Source: Candidatus Manganitrophus sp. (GTDB taxonomy: Bacteria; Nitrospirota; Nitrospiria; SBBL01; Manganitrophaceae). Taken from it: 64,000 nucleotides of DNA. The notes beneath the pieces are model-generated. The model searched no databases. It saw only the letters and a list, made by a program, of their open reading frames with translations, and was not told the origin of the DNA. The DNA is taken from assembly GCA_028865235.1 (NCBI GenBank), contig CP114561.1:1384001-1448000 (forward strand), in the 5' to 3' direction. The position numbers and the translations under genes are program-made. This document shows, piece by piece, positions 52,330 to 60,234 of the stretch. Within the stretch, counting starts at the first letter, position 1, and the number at the start of each line of letters is the position of its first letter.

Positions 52330-53081
52330 CGATTTCCCCTCTTCCTTCAATCGCGTGGGCCGAGTAGGTCTTTTGGTAGGTGGCGTAGATCCCCCCGTAG
52401 TGCGAAGAGCGCTCGAAATCGACCCCGTTGAGGATCACGCCGACCCAATTCTGCAGATCGACGCTCTGCATCGCCAGAGAGAGTGTTTCCGTCGACGTCC
52501 TCCCGGCGCGGAGGACCAGAAGCGCGCCGTCGACCTTCCCCCCCAACACGGCCGCATCGGCGAGGGGGAGAATCGGCGGGGTGTCGAAGAGGACCAGATC
52601 AAACCGCTCCGAGAGGAGGGTGATCAGCTTGTCTGTCTTGGAGGAGCCGAGCCATTCCGGCGAGGCGGCATTCGCTTTCCCCGCCGGAAGAAACGAGAGC
52701 GCGCCGGGGGGAAGGAGAGGGATGCTCGATCGGAACGAGTGCCGTCTCCAGCGGGGTCCGTTCCTCCAGAACGTCGACGAACCCCTCCCGCATCCGCATC
52801 CCGAACAAACGATGAAGCGTCGGACGGCGCAGATCGCAATCAACCAGCGCCACCCGCCGGTCTCTCGATTGGGAGAGGCTGAGGGCGAGATTGGCGGTGG
52901 TCATCGACTTTCCTTCCCCGACCACCGGGCTGGTGACGATGAAGGTTCGAGCCCCTTTCTCTTGAGACAGATGCTCCATTCGGGACCGGAGAACGCGGTA
53001 CTGCTCCGACGCAATCGATTTTGGATCGGTCAACACCACCAGGTGTTCGTCAAAACGGGCACTTCCAAAAGATTTTCCGCG
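52322..53081 (-). CDS. CpsD/Wzc-type tyrosine autokinase (one frameshift)
   Basis: This is the cytoplasmic ATPase partner of the Wzz-like protein. Walker A TSPVVGEGKSMTTANLALSL, the second Walker motif VALVDCDLRRPTLHRLFG and Walker B FDLVLFDTPPILPLADAAVL are all present. A missing base near 52711-52722 breaks the frame. Corrected, it is about 253 residues, ending with a tail carrying a few tyrosines (YGGIYATYQKTY). BY-kinases phosphorylate such tails to control chain length. The ATG at 53081 follows the Wzz stop by 13 nt with a GGAGAG site. Confidence 0.88.
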
Positions 53082-53094
53082 CATCTCGCTCTCC

Positions 53095-54164
53095 TCACCT
53101 CTCTTGAAAACCGATCGTCGCCGCATCCAAACGGCCGAGGCTCACCGGGTTTTGGTAAAAATAGAACAACGTCAGACAGATCAGGATCAGGCTGACCCCC
53201 AGATGAGACGCCGCCGGATCCGGACCCTTCTCAAATCCCCGGCGGTCTCCACCTGCGGAATGCAGACCAGGACCGGGAGGCCGACATAGCTCTGAAGATC
53301 GCCCGCGTACCGGAAGGTCCGGTCCGAGATCTCCGCCAGCACCGCCAGGCCGACGCCGACGCCGAGGCCGATCAACGACCCGATCAGGGCGAAGAGGGTC
53401 CGATTCGGCTTGAACGGCTTCATCGGCAGGGTCGCCCCGTCGATGATCCGGGCCTCCGCATTCTGCAATTCAGGTTCGACCGGGGCGCGTGTCTCCGTCG
53501 TCGCCGCTTCCGCGGCGGCCCGCTTCTCCGCTCTCAACACCGCTTCCACCTCGGCGATTTTCTTTATCAGAGCAATCAATTCCGGATGCTCTTTCGTATA
53601 GGTCGCTTGAAGATCGGCCCGTTCGGTGTAGAGATCCTTCAGCCGGGTCTCCAGGAATTCGACTTGGGGGTTGACCGGAGCGACGGTGACCTGCTGCTGC
53701 AACAGGGAGATGAATTGTTTCGCAAGCCGATTGGTCGCGTTCATCACCTTTTCCGGCTCGGCGCCTTCATAGGAGATGCTGAAGACGTCGTTCGCCCGGA
53801 TGTCGATCCGGATGTCTTTCCGCATCTGCTCGATGATTTCATCCGAGGTCCGCCGATCCACCTGATCGGCGTAAAGCGACTCGGCGTCGATGATCGGTTG
53901 CAAGAAAGTGCGGCTGTAGATCACCTCGCTGAGCGCCTTCAGGCGATTTTCCATTCGGTGCAGATCGTAGGTACGCGCCACCTGCTCGGGAAAACGATGC
54001 GGCTGGACAAGGACCATCGAGGTGGCCTGATATATCTTCGGCATCCGAAGCGCGATCACCACCGAGGCGACCGAGATGATCAGCGTCGTCAGCCAGATCC
54101 AGTGTTTCCTCCGATGAAACGATTCAAGAAGATAGCCGATTGAAAAGGAGCTCTGTTCACGCAT
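53095..54164 (-). CDS. Wzz-family chain-length determinant (one frameshift)
   Basis: The inner-membrane protein sets polysaccharide chain length. It has an N-terminal span near residues 22-40 (HWIWLTTLIISVASVVIALR) and a periplasmic domain with helical coiled-coil (ETRLKDLYTERADLQATY). Towards the C-terminus is a span with LFALIGSLIGLGVGVGLAVL followed by AEISDRTFR. The frame breaks in the C-run 53196-53200. One added base lengthens the tail by about 34 residues, adding another hydrophobic segment (VSLILICLTLFYFY), with the TGA at 53095. It works with the CpsD-like kinase and the Wza-like exporters. Confidence 0.9.
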
Positions 54165-54196
54165 TGTTGTCCCTTATACAAGTGCGGAGCATTTTT

Positions 54197-54277
54197 ATTG
54201 CGGAATGCGGATTTCGGATTGCGGATTGGAAAAGAAAAATCTTTTTTGGTTTTACTCCGCAATCCGCATTCCGCAAT
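54197..54277. repeat. Intergenic inverted repeat between wzz and wza-like gene
   Basis: A 17-nt sequence, ATTGCGGAATGCGGATT (54197-54213), recurs as its exact reverse complement at 54261-54277. Extra copies of GGATTGCGGA lie between. The structure fills most of the 126-nt gap and could form a long hairpin that attenuates or stabilises the message. A related run of CCGCATTCCGCATT occurs near 22048. Confidence 0.7.
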
Positions 54278-54290
54278 CCGATATGAATTC

Positions 54291-54887
54291 TCATGGCACC
54301 ACCAACGTGTCCCCGGAAGCGAGAAAGAGCCGATCCTCCGAGATCTTCCCCTGGAGAATCTCGCTGTAGTTGACCTTGATCCAATGGGTTTCCTTTCCGT
54401 TTTTTCGAATAATCACCATCCGGTCCGGCGCCGCAAATTCATTAAATCCCTCCGCCATCGCGATGGCGTCGAGCACGGTCAGATCGCTGCGGAGCGGATA
54501 AATTCCCGGCTTCCTCACCTGCCCCAGGACGGAGACCTTCGAGCTGTTGATCTCCTTCACAATCACCGTCACCCCCGCCACTTCGACAAACTTTTCCAGC
54601 CGCGTCGAGATGATATCGCGGAGATCCGAAGGCGTTTTCCCGCTCGCCTGGATATCGTTGATCAAGGGAAGGGTGATCTTCCCGTCCGGCCGGACACGGA
54701 GCTCCCGGGAAAGCGACTCGTTTTTCCAGACGACGATTTGAAGCAGATCGTCCGGCCCGATCACATAGGAGCGCTCTTCAGAGGTCGGAACCCGTCTGAA
54801 ATTCGGCACTTCAGTCATCTGATCGGCACACGCCGTGAAAACCAAAGAAGAGAACAATAAAGCCGCGATCAACACACCCGCGCGCAT
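54291..54887 (-). CDS. Wza-like polysaccharide export lipoprotein, copy 1
   Basis: The 198-residue protein has a lipoprotein signal ending in FTAC (Cys near residue 20), then the Poly_export domain (YVIGPDDLLQIVVWKNESLS, VRPDGKITLPLI) and an SLBB-type domain (KVSVLGQVRKPGIYPL, LDAIAMAEGFNEFA). It is short compared with classical Wza (about 370 residues), lacking the second SLBB domain and C-terminal pore helix. It is therefore probably a periplasmic-side component that needs another pore. It lies 31 nt after the sigma-54 activator gene and is a paralogue of 57833-58453. Confidence 0.92.
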   Translation of the reverse strand: MRAGVLIAALLFSSLVFTACADQMTEVPNFRRVPTSEERSYVIGPDDLLQIVVWKNESLSRELRVRPDGKITLPLINDIQASGKTPSDLRDIISTRLEKFVEVAGVTVIVKEINSSKVSVLGQVRKPGIYPLRSDLTVLDAIAMAEGFNEFAAPDRMVIIRKNGKETHWIKVNYSEILQGKISEDRLFLASGDTLVVP

Positions 54888-54918
54888 TCGAGGAGTCCCC
54901 CGGTTGGATGAAAAAAGA

Positions 54919-56270
54919 TTAAGAAGAAGAGGTCTCGAGACCTCCCTCTTTGATTTTATAGAGCAAGGATCGATAGCTGATCTTCAAAATTTCGGCGGCC
55001 TTTCGCCGGTTCCAGCGGGTCTGGTTCAACACCTTCCGGATGACCTCGCTCTCCAACTTCTTGGCCACGTCGCGGCTGACCTGCTTGAGGGAAAAGCCGG
55101 ACGGATCGGTCTGTCCGTTCGAGAGGGTCCCTTTCGACAAGAGCAGCGGAAGATTGCAGTGCTCCTCACCCAAGATCACCACCCGTTTGATGAAGTTTTC
55201 AAGCTCCCGCACATTTCCGGGCCAGTCGTAGTGGATAAAGGCCGCCAAAATCTCCGGCGTGAGCGGCCGATAGGTCTTGTTGTACTCGTGGTGATACTGA
55301 CGGAGAAAATACTCCGCCAACAACGGGATCTCCTCCTTCCGCTCCCGCAGCGGCGGAATTCGGATGGCGACGACGTTGAGCCGATAGAAGAGGTCATCGC
55401 GAAAGAGTCCCGACCGGACAGCCGATTCGAGATGGCTGCTCGTGGCGGCGATAATCCGGACGTTGACCTTCTCGTTCTCCTCCCCCCCGAGACGGGAGAA
55501 CTCTCCGGTCTCCAGAACGTGGAGGAGCTTGGCCTGGAGAGAGGAGTGCATTTCGCTGATTTCATCGAGGAAGATGGTCCCCTCGTGCGCCAGACCGAAT
55601 TTGCCGGCCTTCCGTTGATAGGCGCCGGTAAATGCCCCTTTTCATATCCGAAGAGCTCGCTCTCGAGCAGCTCCTTCGGAAGGGCCGCGCAGTTGATTTT
55701 GACGAAGGGCATCTCGCGCCGTCTGGAATGGAGGTAAATGGCGCGCGCCACCACCCCCTTGCCGGTGCCGGACTCCCCCCGGATCAGAACGGTCACATCG
55801 GTTCCGGCGACCTGCTCGACGATCTTCTTGACCTCATTCATCGCCGGACTGCTGGAGGAGAGGAGCCACGAGGGCTGCTCTTTCGCAATCTCGTTCAAGG
55901 CGGCGATCTCGGAGACGAGATGATGCTCATCGATGATGTTCATCAACACGCTCTTCAGATCCTGCGCGTCGAACGGCTCGGACATGTAGTTCGACGCTCC
56001 CATTTTCATCGCGGTCACGATGTAGTCGATCTTTTTCTCTCCGACCACGATGACCGGGGTTTCTCCCTGCTCCTGCTTCAAGGAGTGGAGCCGCTCCCAA
56101 ACAGGGGGCTCTTCTCCGCGCATATCGAGCAGAACGAGATCGGGCGCTTCGGAATGGCTCGCCCGGCCCGATTCCAGAACCGTATACTTGAGGCGAACCA
56201 ACATCGACTTAAGCTGAGCCTGTTTTTCCCACGGCCCTCCCAGGATGAGCACTTTCTTCTTCACGTTCAC
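54919..56270 (-). CDS. Sigma-54 activator with degenerate receiver domain (one frameshift)
   Basis: The domains are a receiver-like fold (1-120), an AAA sigma-54 activation domain and a Fis-type HTH. Walker A is GESGTGKG, the sigma-54 loop is GAFTGA (restored by adding one base to the C-run 55635-55638), and the HTH is RKAAEILKISYRSLLYKI. The receiver keeps the Asp in LVLLDMRGEE. However, it has LGGPWEK where the acidic pair should be and YMSEPFD, with Glu for the conserved Lys. Classical phosphorylation control is thus doubtful. GTG at 56270 has GAGG five nt upstream. Its own gene follows a sigma-54 promoter. Confidence 0.92.
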
Positions 56271-56332
56271 GGTCGCCTCGATTCGATCAAACAATGAAAA
56301 TGGAACGATCCTTAAATTTTCCTACATGAGGA

Positions 56333-56346
56333 GCAAAAGCCATGCC
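56333..56346 (-). promoter_or_regulatory. Putative sigma-54 promoter of the internal activator gene
   Basis: On the minus strand GGCATGGCTTTTGC has GG and GC exactly 10 nt apart and continues to TTTTGCT, a -24/-12 match. The predicted start lies near 56321, about 50 nt before the GTG of the activator gene. An inverted repeat sits about 90 nt upstream. Confidence 0.6.
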
Positions 56347-56427
56347 GCATGCGCCATCGAAGCGGACCGCGTGAAACCCATCCGACGAATCTTTGCAAAA
56401 CCGATCAATCCACCGTTGTTTCATTTC

Positions 56428-56444
56428 TTGCACATCTTCTGCAA
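56428..56444 (-). promoter_or_regulatory. Inverted repeat TTGCA-N7-TGCAA, candidate activator-binding site
   Basis: TTGCA at 56428-56432 and TGCAA at 56440-56444 flank seven nt. Its centre is about 90 bp upstream of the -24 box at 56345-56346, the usual distance for a sigma-54 enhancer. The same half-sites and spacing recur at 62200-62216. Confidence 0.55.
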
Positions 56445-56559
56445 AGAGTTGCGAAAGCAGACAAGAAACGGAATAGAAGGTCAGAAATCAGGAGCCATCA
56501 GGGAAAAGAAAAATCCTTCTCTATCTGAATTCCGATTTCTCTATTTCGTATTCCGGATT

Positions 56560-57780
56560 TTATGGCGCGGGCGGATAGGTGGTATACGCGGTCAGGCCGA
56601 TCAAGAAGCGGTTGTCATAGATATCGCGGACCCCCTCTTCGTGGAAGTTCTGACGGCGATAGGAGTAACTTGCCACCCCCTTGAGCCAGGAGGTGATTTC
56701 AACCTGCTCTTCGATCCGCAGCCAGAGGGTGTCGATGTCGGATCGCGTTGAGAGGATCGGTTGCTGGAAGGTCCAGGTCACCGCGAAGATCGAGTCGAAC
56801 CACTGCGTCACATGGTAAGTGGCCGAGCCTGAAACGGTATCGGAGATGAATGTCCCGGAGAGGCCGCCGACGATGGAGACGTCGCGAAGATAATCGGCTC
56901 GGAAAACCACCGTCGGGCTGTATCGCTCCTCGGCCCCCAAGCCGAGGAGCAGTTCGTTCTGCGCTTCCCCCCGGTCGATAATCACCACCCCGCCGACCAT
57001 CGCCCGGCCGGTGAATGTTTCGGTAAACCGATATTCCTCCCGAATGCTCACTGTGTGCGCCTCGGTATGTCCCCGGTTCTCGAAGTAGAAATTTCTGTAA
57101 CGATATTCCGGGAAGAGGGTGACCACCGGCGTGAGACGATAGATCAGGCCGCCGCGAAGCTCATCCTCGGTGACATCGATCAGGGTGGGGTCTCTAAACT
57201 GGGTGATCCGGTTGATCGCCTCTCCCTCCATCGTCAACCGGGGCGAAAAGCGATAGCCTCCTTTCAGCGAGAGGACGTTCGAATAATACTCGCTCCTTCG
57301 GAAGAGAAGATCGAGCTGCTCGGTCGGATCGTTCGAGTGAATGAAGGCGTCGCGGAATTCAAAGGTCCAGACGCCCGAGGGCCGGAGGGTCAAGTGGGTG
57401 TCGATGGTCTGGGCGCGATCGAAGGTCGACAAATCGGGATGGTCGCGGTAGAAAGCGAACTCCACCTTCAGATCGGTCACCCATTGCACCCTCTCCTGCT
57501 CCACCAGAAGATTGAACCCCGGCCGCACCCGCGTGATATGATCGGAGATCCGGTTCACAGCCCGGAGGAGGATATTGTCGTCGTATTCGTAGGTGACTTC
57601 GAGCGAAGGGGTGAACCGAAGCCGCGGCGGCTCGGGATCCGAAGGGGGGATCGGATCACTCTCCAACGAGAGCTGAGCGGCGACCGGATCGGCCTGCAAA
57701 AGAAAGAGCGGCAGAAAAAAAGTTGAAAAAAGAGAACAACCGCGGCGCGAGAAAAAATCAATCGCCCACAATGCCTCCAT
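56560..57780 (-). CDS. Outer-membrane beta-barrel protein of the polysaccharide locus
   Basis: The 406-residue protein has a signal peptide (basic start, hydrophobic LFSTFFLPLFLLQ, cleavage near AAQ at residue 36) and a proline-rich linker. Alternating amphipathic strands then run to the end (PSLEVTYEYDDNILLRAV, FRDAFIHSNDPTEQ, ITSWLKGVASYSYRRQN), closing in NRFLIGLTAYTTYPPAP. This resembles the outer-membrane proteins of exosortase-type exopolysaccharide loci. It could be the pore that the short Wza-like proteins lack. It starts 52 nt after the second wza-like gene and shares its sigma-54 promoter. Confidence 0.82.
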   Translation of the reverse strand: MEALWAIDFFSRRGCSLFSTFFLPLFLLQADPVAAQLSLESDPIPPSDPEPPRLRFTPSLEVTYEYDDNILLRAVNRISDHITRVRPGFNLLVEQERVQWVTDLKVEFAFYRDHPDLSTFDRAQTIDTHLTLRPSGVWTFEFRDAFIHSNDPTEQLDLLFRRSEYYSNVLSLKGGYRFSPRLTMEGEAINRITQFRDPTLIDVTEDELRGGLIYRLTPVVTLFPEYRYRNFYFENRGHTEAHTVSIREEYRFTETFTGRAMVGGVVIIDRGEAQNELLLGLGAEERYSPTVVFRADYLRDVSIVGGLSGTFISDTVSGSATYHVTQWFDSIFAVTWTFQQPILSTRSDIDTLWLRIEEQVEITSWLKGVASYSYRRQNFHEEGVRDIYDNRFLIGLTAYTTYPPAP

Positions 57781-57832
57781 ACCCCTCTCGCCGGAGCGAA
57801 GAGAGGCTCATTTCCAGACGTGATTGGAGAGC

Positions 57833-58453
57833 TCATCTCACGATGATGGTATCGCCTGGATCGAGATAGACGTTTTGGTCGAGGTTTTCGCCGTTGACGA
57901 AGGCACGGTAGTCGAAACGATACCGCTGGCCGGTTCGCCGTTTCATGAGGAGGATATTGTTGGTTGTGGCAAATTCGGTGAATCCCTCCGCCATGGAGAT
58001 CGCCTCCAGGAGGGTGGTTCTCCCCTTGAGGAGATAGACCCCCGGCTTCTTCACTTCGCCGAGCACGGAGACCTTGTAGTTGTTCACCTCCGAGACGATG
58101 ACCGTGACGATCGGGTTATCGATGAATTGCTTCAACCCTTTGGCGATCATCTCTTTTAATTGCGACGGGGTGACCCCCGACGCCTGAAGATCATCGATCA
58201 GCGGCAAAGAAATTTTTCCGTCCGGACGGACCGGAAGTGTCTTTGAGAGGTGCTCGTTTCTCCAAACGACGATCTGAATCACATCGCCGGGTCCGAGCAC
58301 ATACTCATCCGATCGCTTGGGGTCCACTTTGTTGGCCCCCATGTCCCCCCCGCGCCCGCCTGCGGACTGCGCGAAGGCGCTCTGAGCCGTGATAAAGAGC
58401 ACTCCAATAAGAAAAAGAACCCACGATCCGTTGATCAACCTTCGCCCGAACAT
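57833..58453 (-). CDS. Wza-like polysaccharide export protein, copy 2 (no lipobox)
   Basis: The ATG at 58453 has GAGGGGG six nt upstream. The 206-residue protein has a Sec signal peptide ending AQSAFAQ with no lipobox Cys, so unlike copy 1 it is not lipidated. The Poly_export domain (YVLGPGDVIQIVVWRNEHLS, VRPDGKISLPLI) and an SLBB-type domain (KVSVLGEVKKPGVYLL, LEAISMAEGFTEFATT) follow. It is closely parallel to copy 1 along its length. It is the first gene after a sigma-54 promoter and is followed by the outer-membrane barrel gene. Confidence 0.92.
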   Translation of the reverse strand: MFGRRLINGSWVLFLIGVLFITAQSAFAQSAGGRGGDMGANKVDPKRSDEYVLGPGDVIQIVVWRNEHLSKTLPVRPDGKISLPLIDDLQASGVTPSQLKEMIAKGLKQFIDNPIVTVIVSEVNNYKVSVLGEVKKPGVYLLKGRTTLLEAISMAEGFTEFATTNNILLMKRRTGQRYRFDYRAFVNGENLDQNVYLDPGDTIIVR

Positions 58454-58497
58454 AAATCCCCCTCTGCAAGCGCCTATTTGTATAGGGTAGGAAAAGA

Positions 58498-58511
58498 GCA
58501 AAAGCTGTGCC
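58498..58511 (-). promoter_or_regulatory. Sigma-54 promoter of wza copy 2 and the barrel gene
   Basis: On the minus strand GGCACAGCTTTTGC, followed by T, matches GGCAC-N5-TTGCT exactly, with GG and GC 10 nt apart. The predicted start is near 58486, 33 nt before the ATG at 58453. This is the best -24/-12 match in the window. Confidence 0.75.
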
Positions 58512-58591
58512 TCAACAAAGCGCAATCCTGGAGGGCGGAAAAAGGGAGGGTGAATCGATCGATCCAAATGATGCAGGGAATTCGGAAAGAA

Positions 58592-58607
58592 GCGCAAAAA
58601 GATGCAA
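58592..58607 (-). promoter_or_regulatory. Degenerate copy of the TTGCA/TGCAA activator-site candidate
   Basis: A perfect TTGCA half-site (minus strand, 58603-58607) is followed after six nt by TGCGC, a degenerate partner. Its centre is about 89 bp upstream of the -24 box at 58510-58511, matching the distance of the two perfect copies. It is weaker because the second half-site matches only 3 of 5 bases. Confidence 0.35.
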
Positions 58608-58648
58608 ACATTTAATTGCTGATTTTTTGAAACCGGGTTGGAAAATGT

Positions 58649-58677
58649 GTAGAGACGTCCCGGCGGGACGTCTCTAC
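58649..58677. repeat. 29-nt palindrome, GTAGAGACG type
   Basis: Arms GTAGAGACGTCCC and its exact reverse complement flank a 3-nt loop (GGC). It lies 31 nt beyond the sigma-54 activator stop and before the sigma-54 promoter, so it may terminate the kinase-activator transcript. Its form is like the GTAGGGGCG elements near 22 kb. Confidence 0.75.
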
Positions 58678-58707
58678 CGTGGGAGATCGGCAACCGCTCC
58701 ATCTGTC

Positions 58708-60096
58708 TTATCGATCGATGCCGTACTCCTTAATTTTATACTGCAGGGCGCGATAGCTGATGTTCAGCGTCTCCGCCGCCCGCTTCTTATTCCAGTTGTT
58801 TTCGACCAATGCCTTGAAGATGGCGTCTCGCTCGACCTCGACCGTTTTTCGCTTGCTGATCTCTTTCAAAGAGAGCGGTTCGAGGGAAGGGGACGCTTTT
58901 TCCGGCTCGGGCCGGGCCTCCGCCGGAAGGACCATCTCTTTGAGAACATATTTTTCATCTCTCAAGACCACCAGCCGGCGCATCATATTTTCCAACTCCC
59001 GGATATTTCCGGGCCAGGAATAGCTCATGAAGGCCTCGAGAATCGTCTCCGGAATTTTTTCCATATCGCTGTCGTACTGCGCCCGAAATTTCTTGAAGAA
59101 GTGCTGGCAGAGGATCGGGATATCCTCCTTTCGCTCCCTGAGCGGCGGCACGAGGATCTTGACCACGTTGAGCCGGTAGTAGAGATCTTCCCGGAATCGC
59201 CCTTCTTTGATCGCCCGCTCCAGATTCTGGTTGGTCGCGGCGACGATCCGGACGTCGACCTTTAAATCTTTTTTTCCTCCGAGCTTCGAGAACTCTCCGT
59301 CTTGGAGAACATGGAGCAGCTTCGCCTGCAGGCCCGGGCTCATCTCCGCGATTTCGTCGAGAAAGATCGTTCCGCCGTTGGCCAGCTCGAATTTTCCCAT
59401 TTTCCCCCGCATGGCGCCGGTAAAGGCCCCCCGCTCAAACCCGAACAGCTCGCTCTCGAGCAGCTCAGACGGCAGGGCGGCGCAGTTCACCCGGACCATG
59501 ATTTTGTCGCGCCGCAGCGATTGATCGTGGATGGCGCGGGCGATCAGCTCCTTTCCAACGCCGCTCTCGCCGAGGACGAGGACCGTCGCATCGGTTCCGG
59601 CGATCTTGCGGATCATCTCTTTAATCCGAATCATCTCGTCGTTGATGCTAATAAAATCGCTCGTTTTGTTGAGCTGATCCCGCAGATCTTCCACCTCGCG
59701 GACCAGCGTCATCTTATCAAAGACTTTTTCGAGGGTAATCCCGAGCTCCTCATCCTCGAACGGCTTGGTCAGATAATCGGAAGCCCCCATCTTCATCGCC
59801 TTGACGATCGTGGCGGTCTGCCCGACCGCCGAGAGCATGATAACCGGCAAGGCTTCGTCCATCTCGCGGATTCTGCGGAGGGTTTCCAGCCCGTCGACCT
59901 GGGGCATCATCACATCGAGGATGACCGCGGAGGGGGAGAGCTGCTGCTTGATCATGCCGAGCGCCTCCTCCCCTCCTTCCGCGCAAGAGACCTCATATCC
60001 CTCCGAGGTCAAGAGCGTCGCGAGATAGCGCCGGACCGACTCCTCATCGTCCACCACTAGAACGTGCTTCTCTTTAGGACCTATTTCGGTGTTCAT
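58708..60096 (-). CDS. Sigma-54-dependent response regulator (NtrC family)
   Basis: Start at the Met at 60096, giving 462 residues. The receiver is complete: LVVDDEESV, phosphoacceptor in AVILDVMMPQVDG, LSAVGQ and the Lys in YLTKPFEDEE. The AAA domain has Walker A GESGVGKE, the GAFTGA loop and Walker B GGTIFLDEIAEM. The Fis-type HTH is KKRAAETLNISYRALQYKIK. It resembles the PEP-CTERM-box regulators (PrsR type) of exosortase loci. It lies downstream of a sensor kinase and just upstream of a sigma-54 promoter, so it is the likely activator of wza copy 2. The frame is intact. Confidence 0.95.
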   Translation of the reverse strand: MNTEIGPKEKHVLVVDDEESVRRYLATLLTSEGYEVSCAEGGEEALGMIKQQLSPSAVILDVMMPQVDGLETLRRIREMDEALPVIMLSAVGQTATIVKAMKMGASDYLTKPFEDEELGITLEKVFDKMTLVREVEDLRDQLNKTSDFISINDEMIRIKEMIRKIAGTDATVLVLGESGVGKELIARAIHDQSLRRDKIMVRVNCAALPSELLESELFGFERGAFTGAMRGKMGKFELANGGTIFLDEIAEMSPGLQAKLLHVLQDGEFSKLGGKKDLKVDVRIVAATNQNLERAIKEGRFREDLYYRLNVVKILVPPLRERKEDIPILCQHFFKKFRAQYDSDMEKIPETILEAFMSYSWPGNIRELENMMRRLVVLRDEKYVLKEMVLPAEARPEPEKASPSLEPLSLKEISKRKTVEVERDAIFKALVENNWNKKRAAETLNISYRALQYKIKEYGIDR

Positions 60097-60234
60097 GGCT
60101 TCTCCTTCACACTTTCGCACTTGCACGCTTGCTTTGAGGCTCCCCCGCAGCAGGCTGCAAGGAGGCGACCCCCCAACGGGAATTCACAATCGGAGCAGAG
60201 AGGAGCGCCCCCGGCGCATCGTCCCCGCAAGAAC

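Noticed and set aside
22505..58453. A classical exosortase/PEP-CTERM locus
   Set aside because: Many partner genes fit, but no exosortase-like membrane protein with Cys/Arg/His motifs and no VPEP-type C-terminal tail was found in the window.
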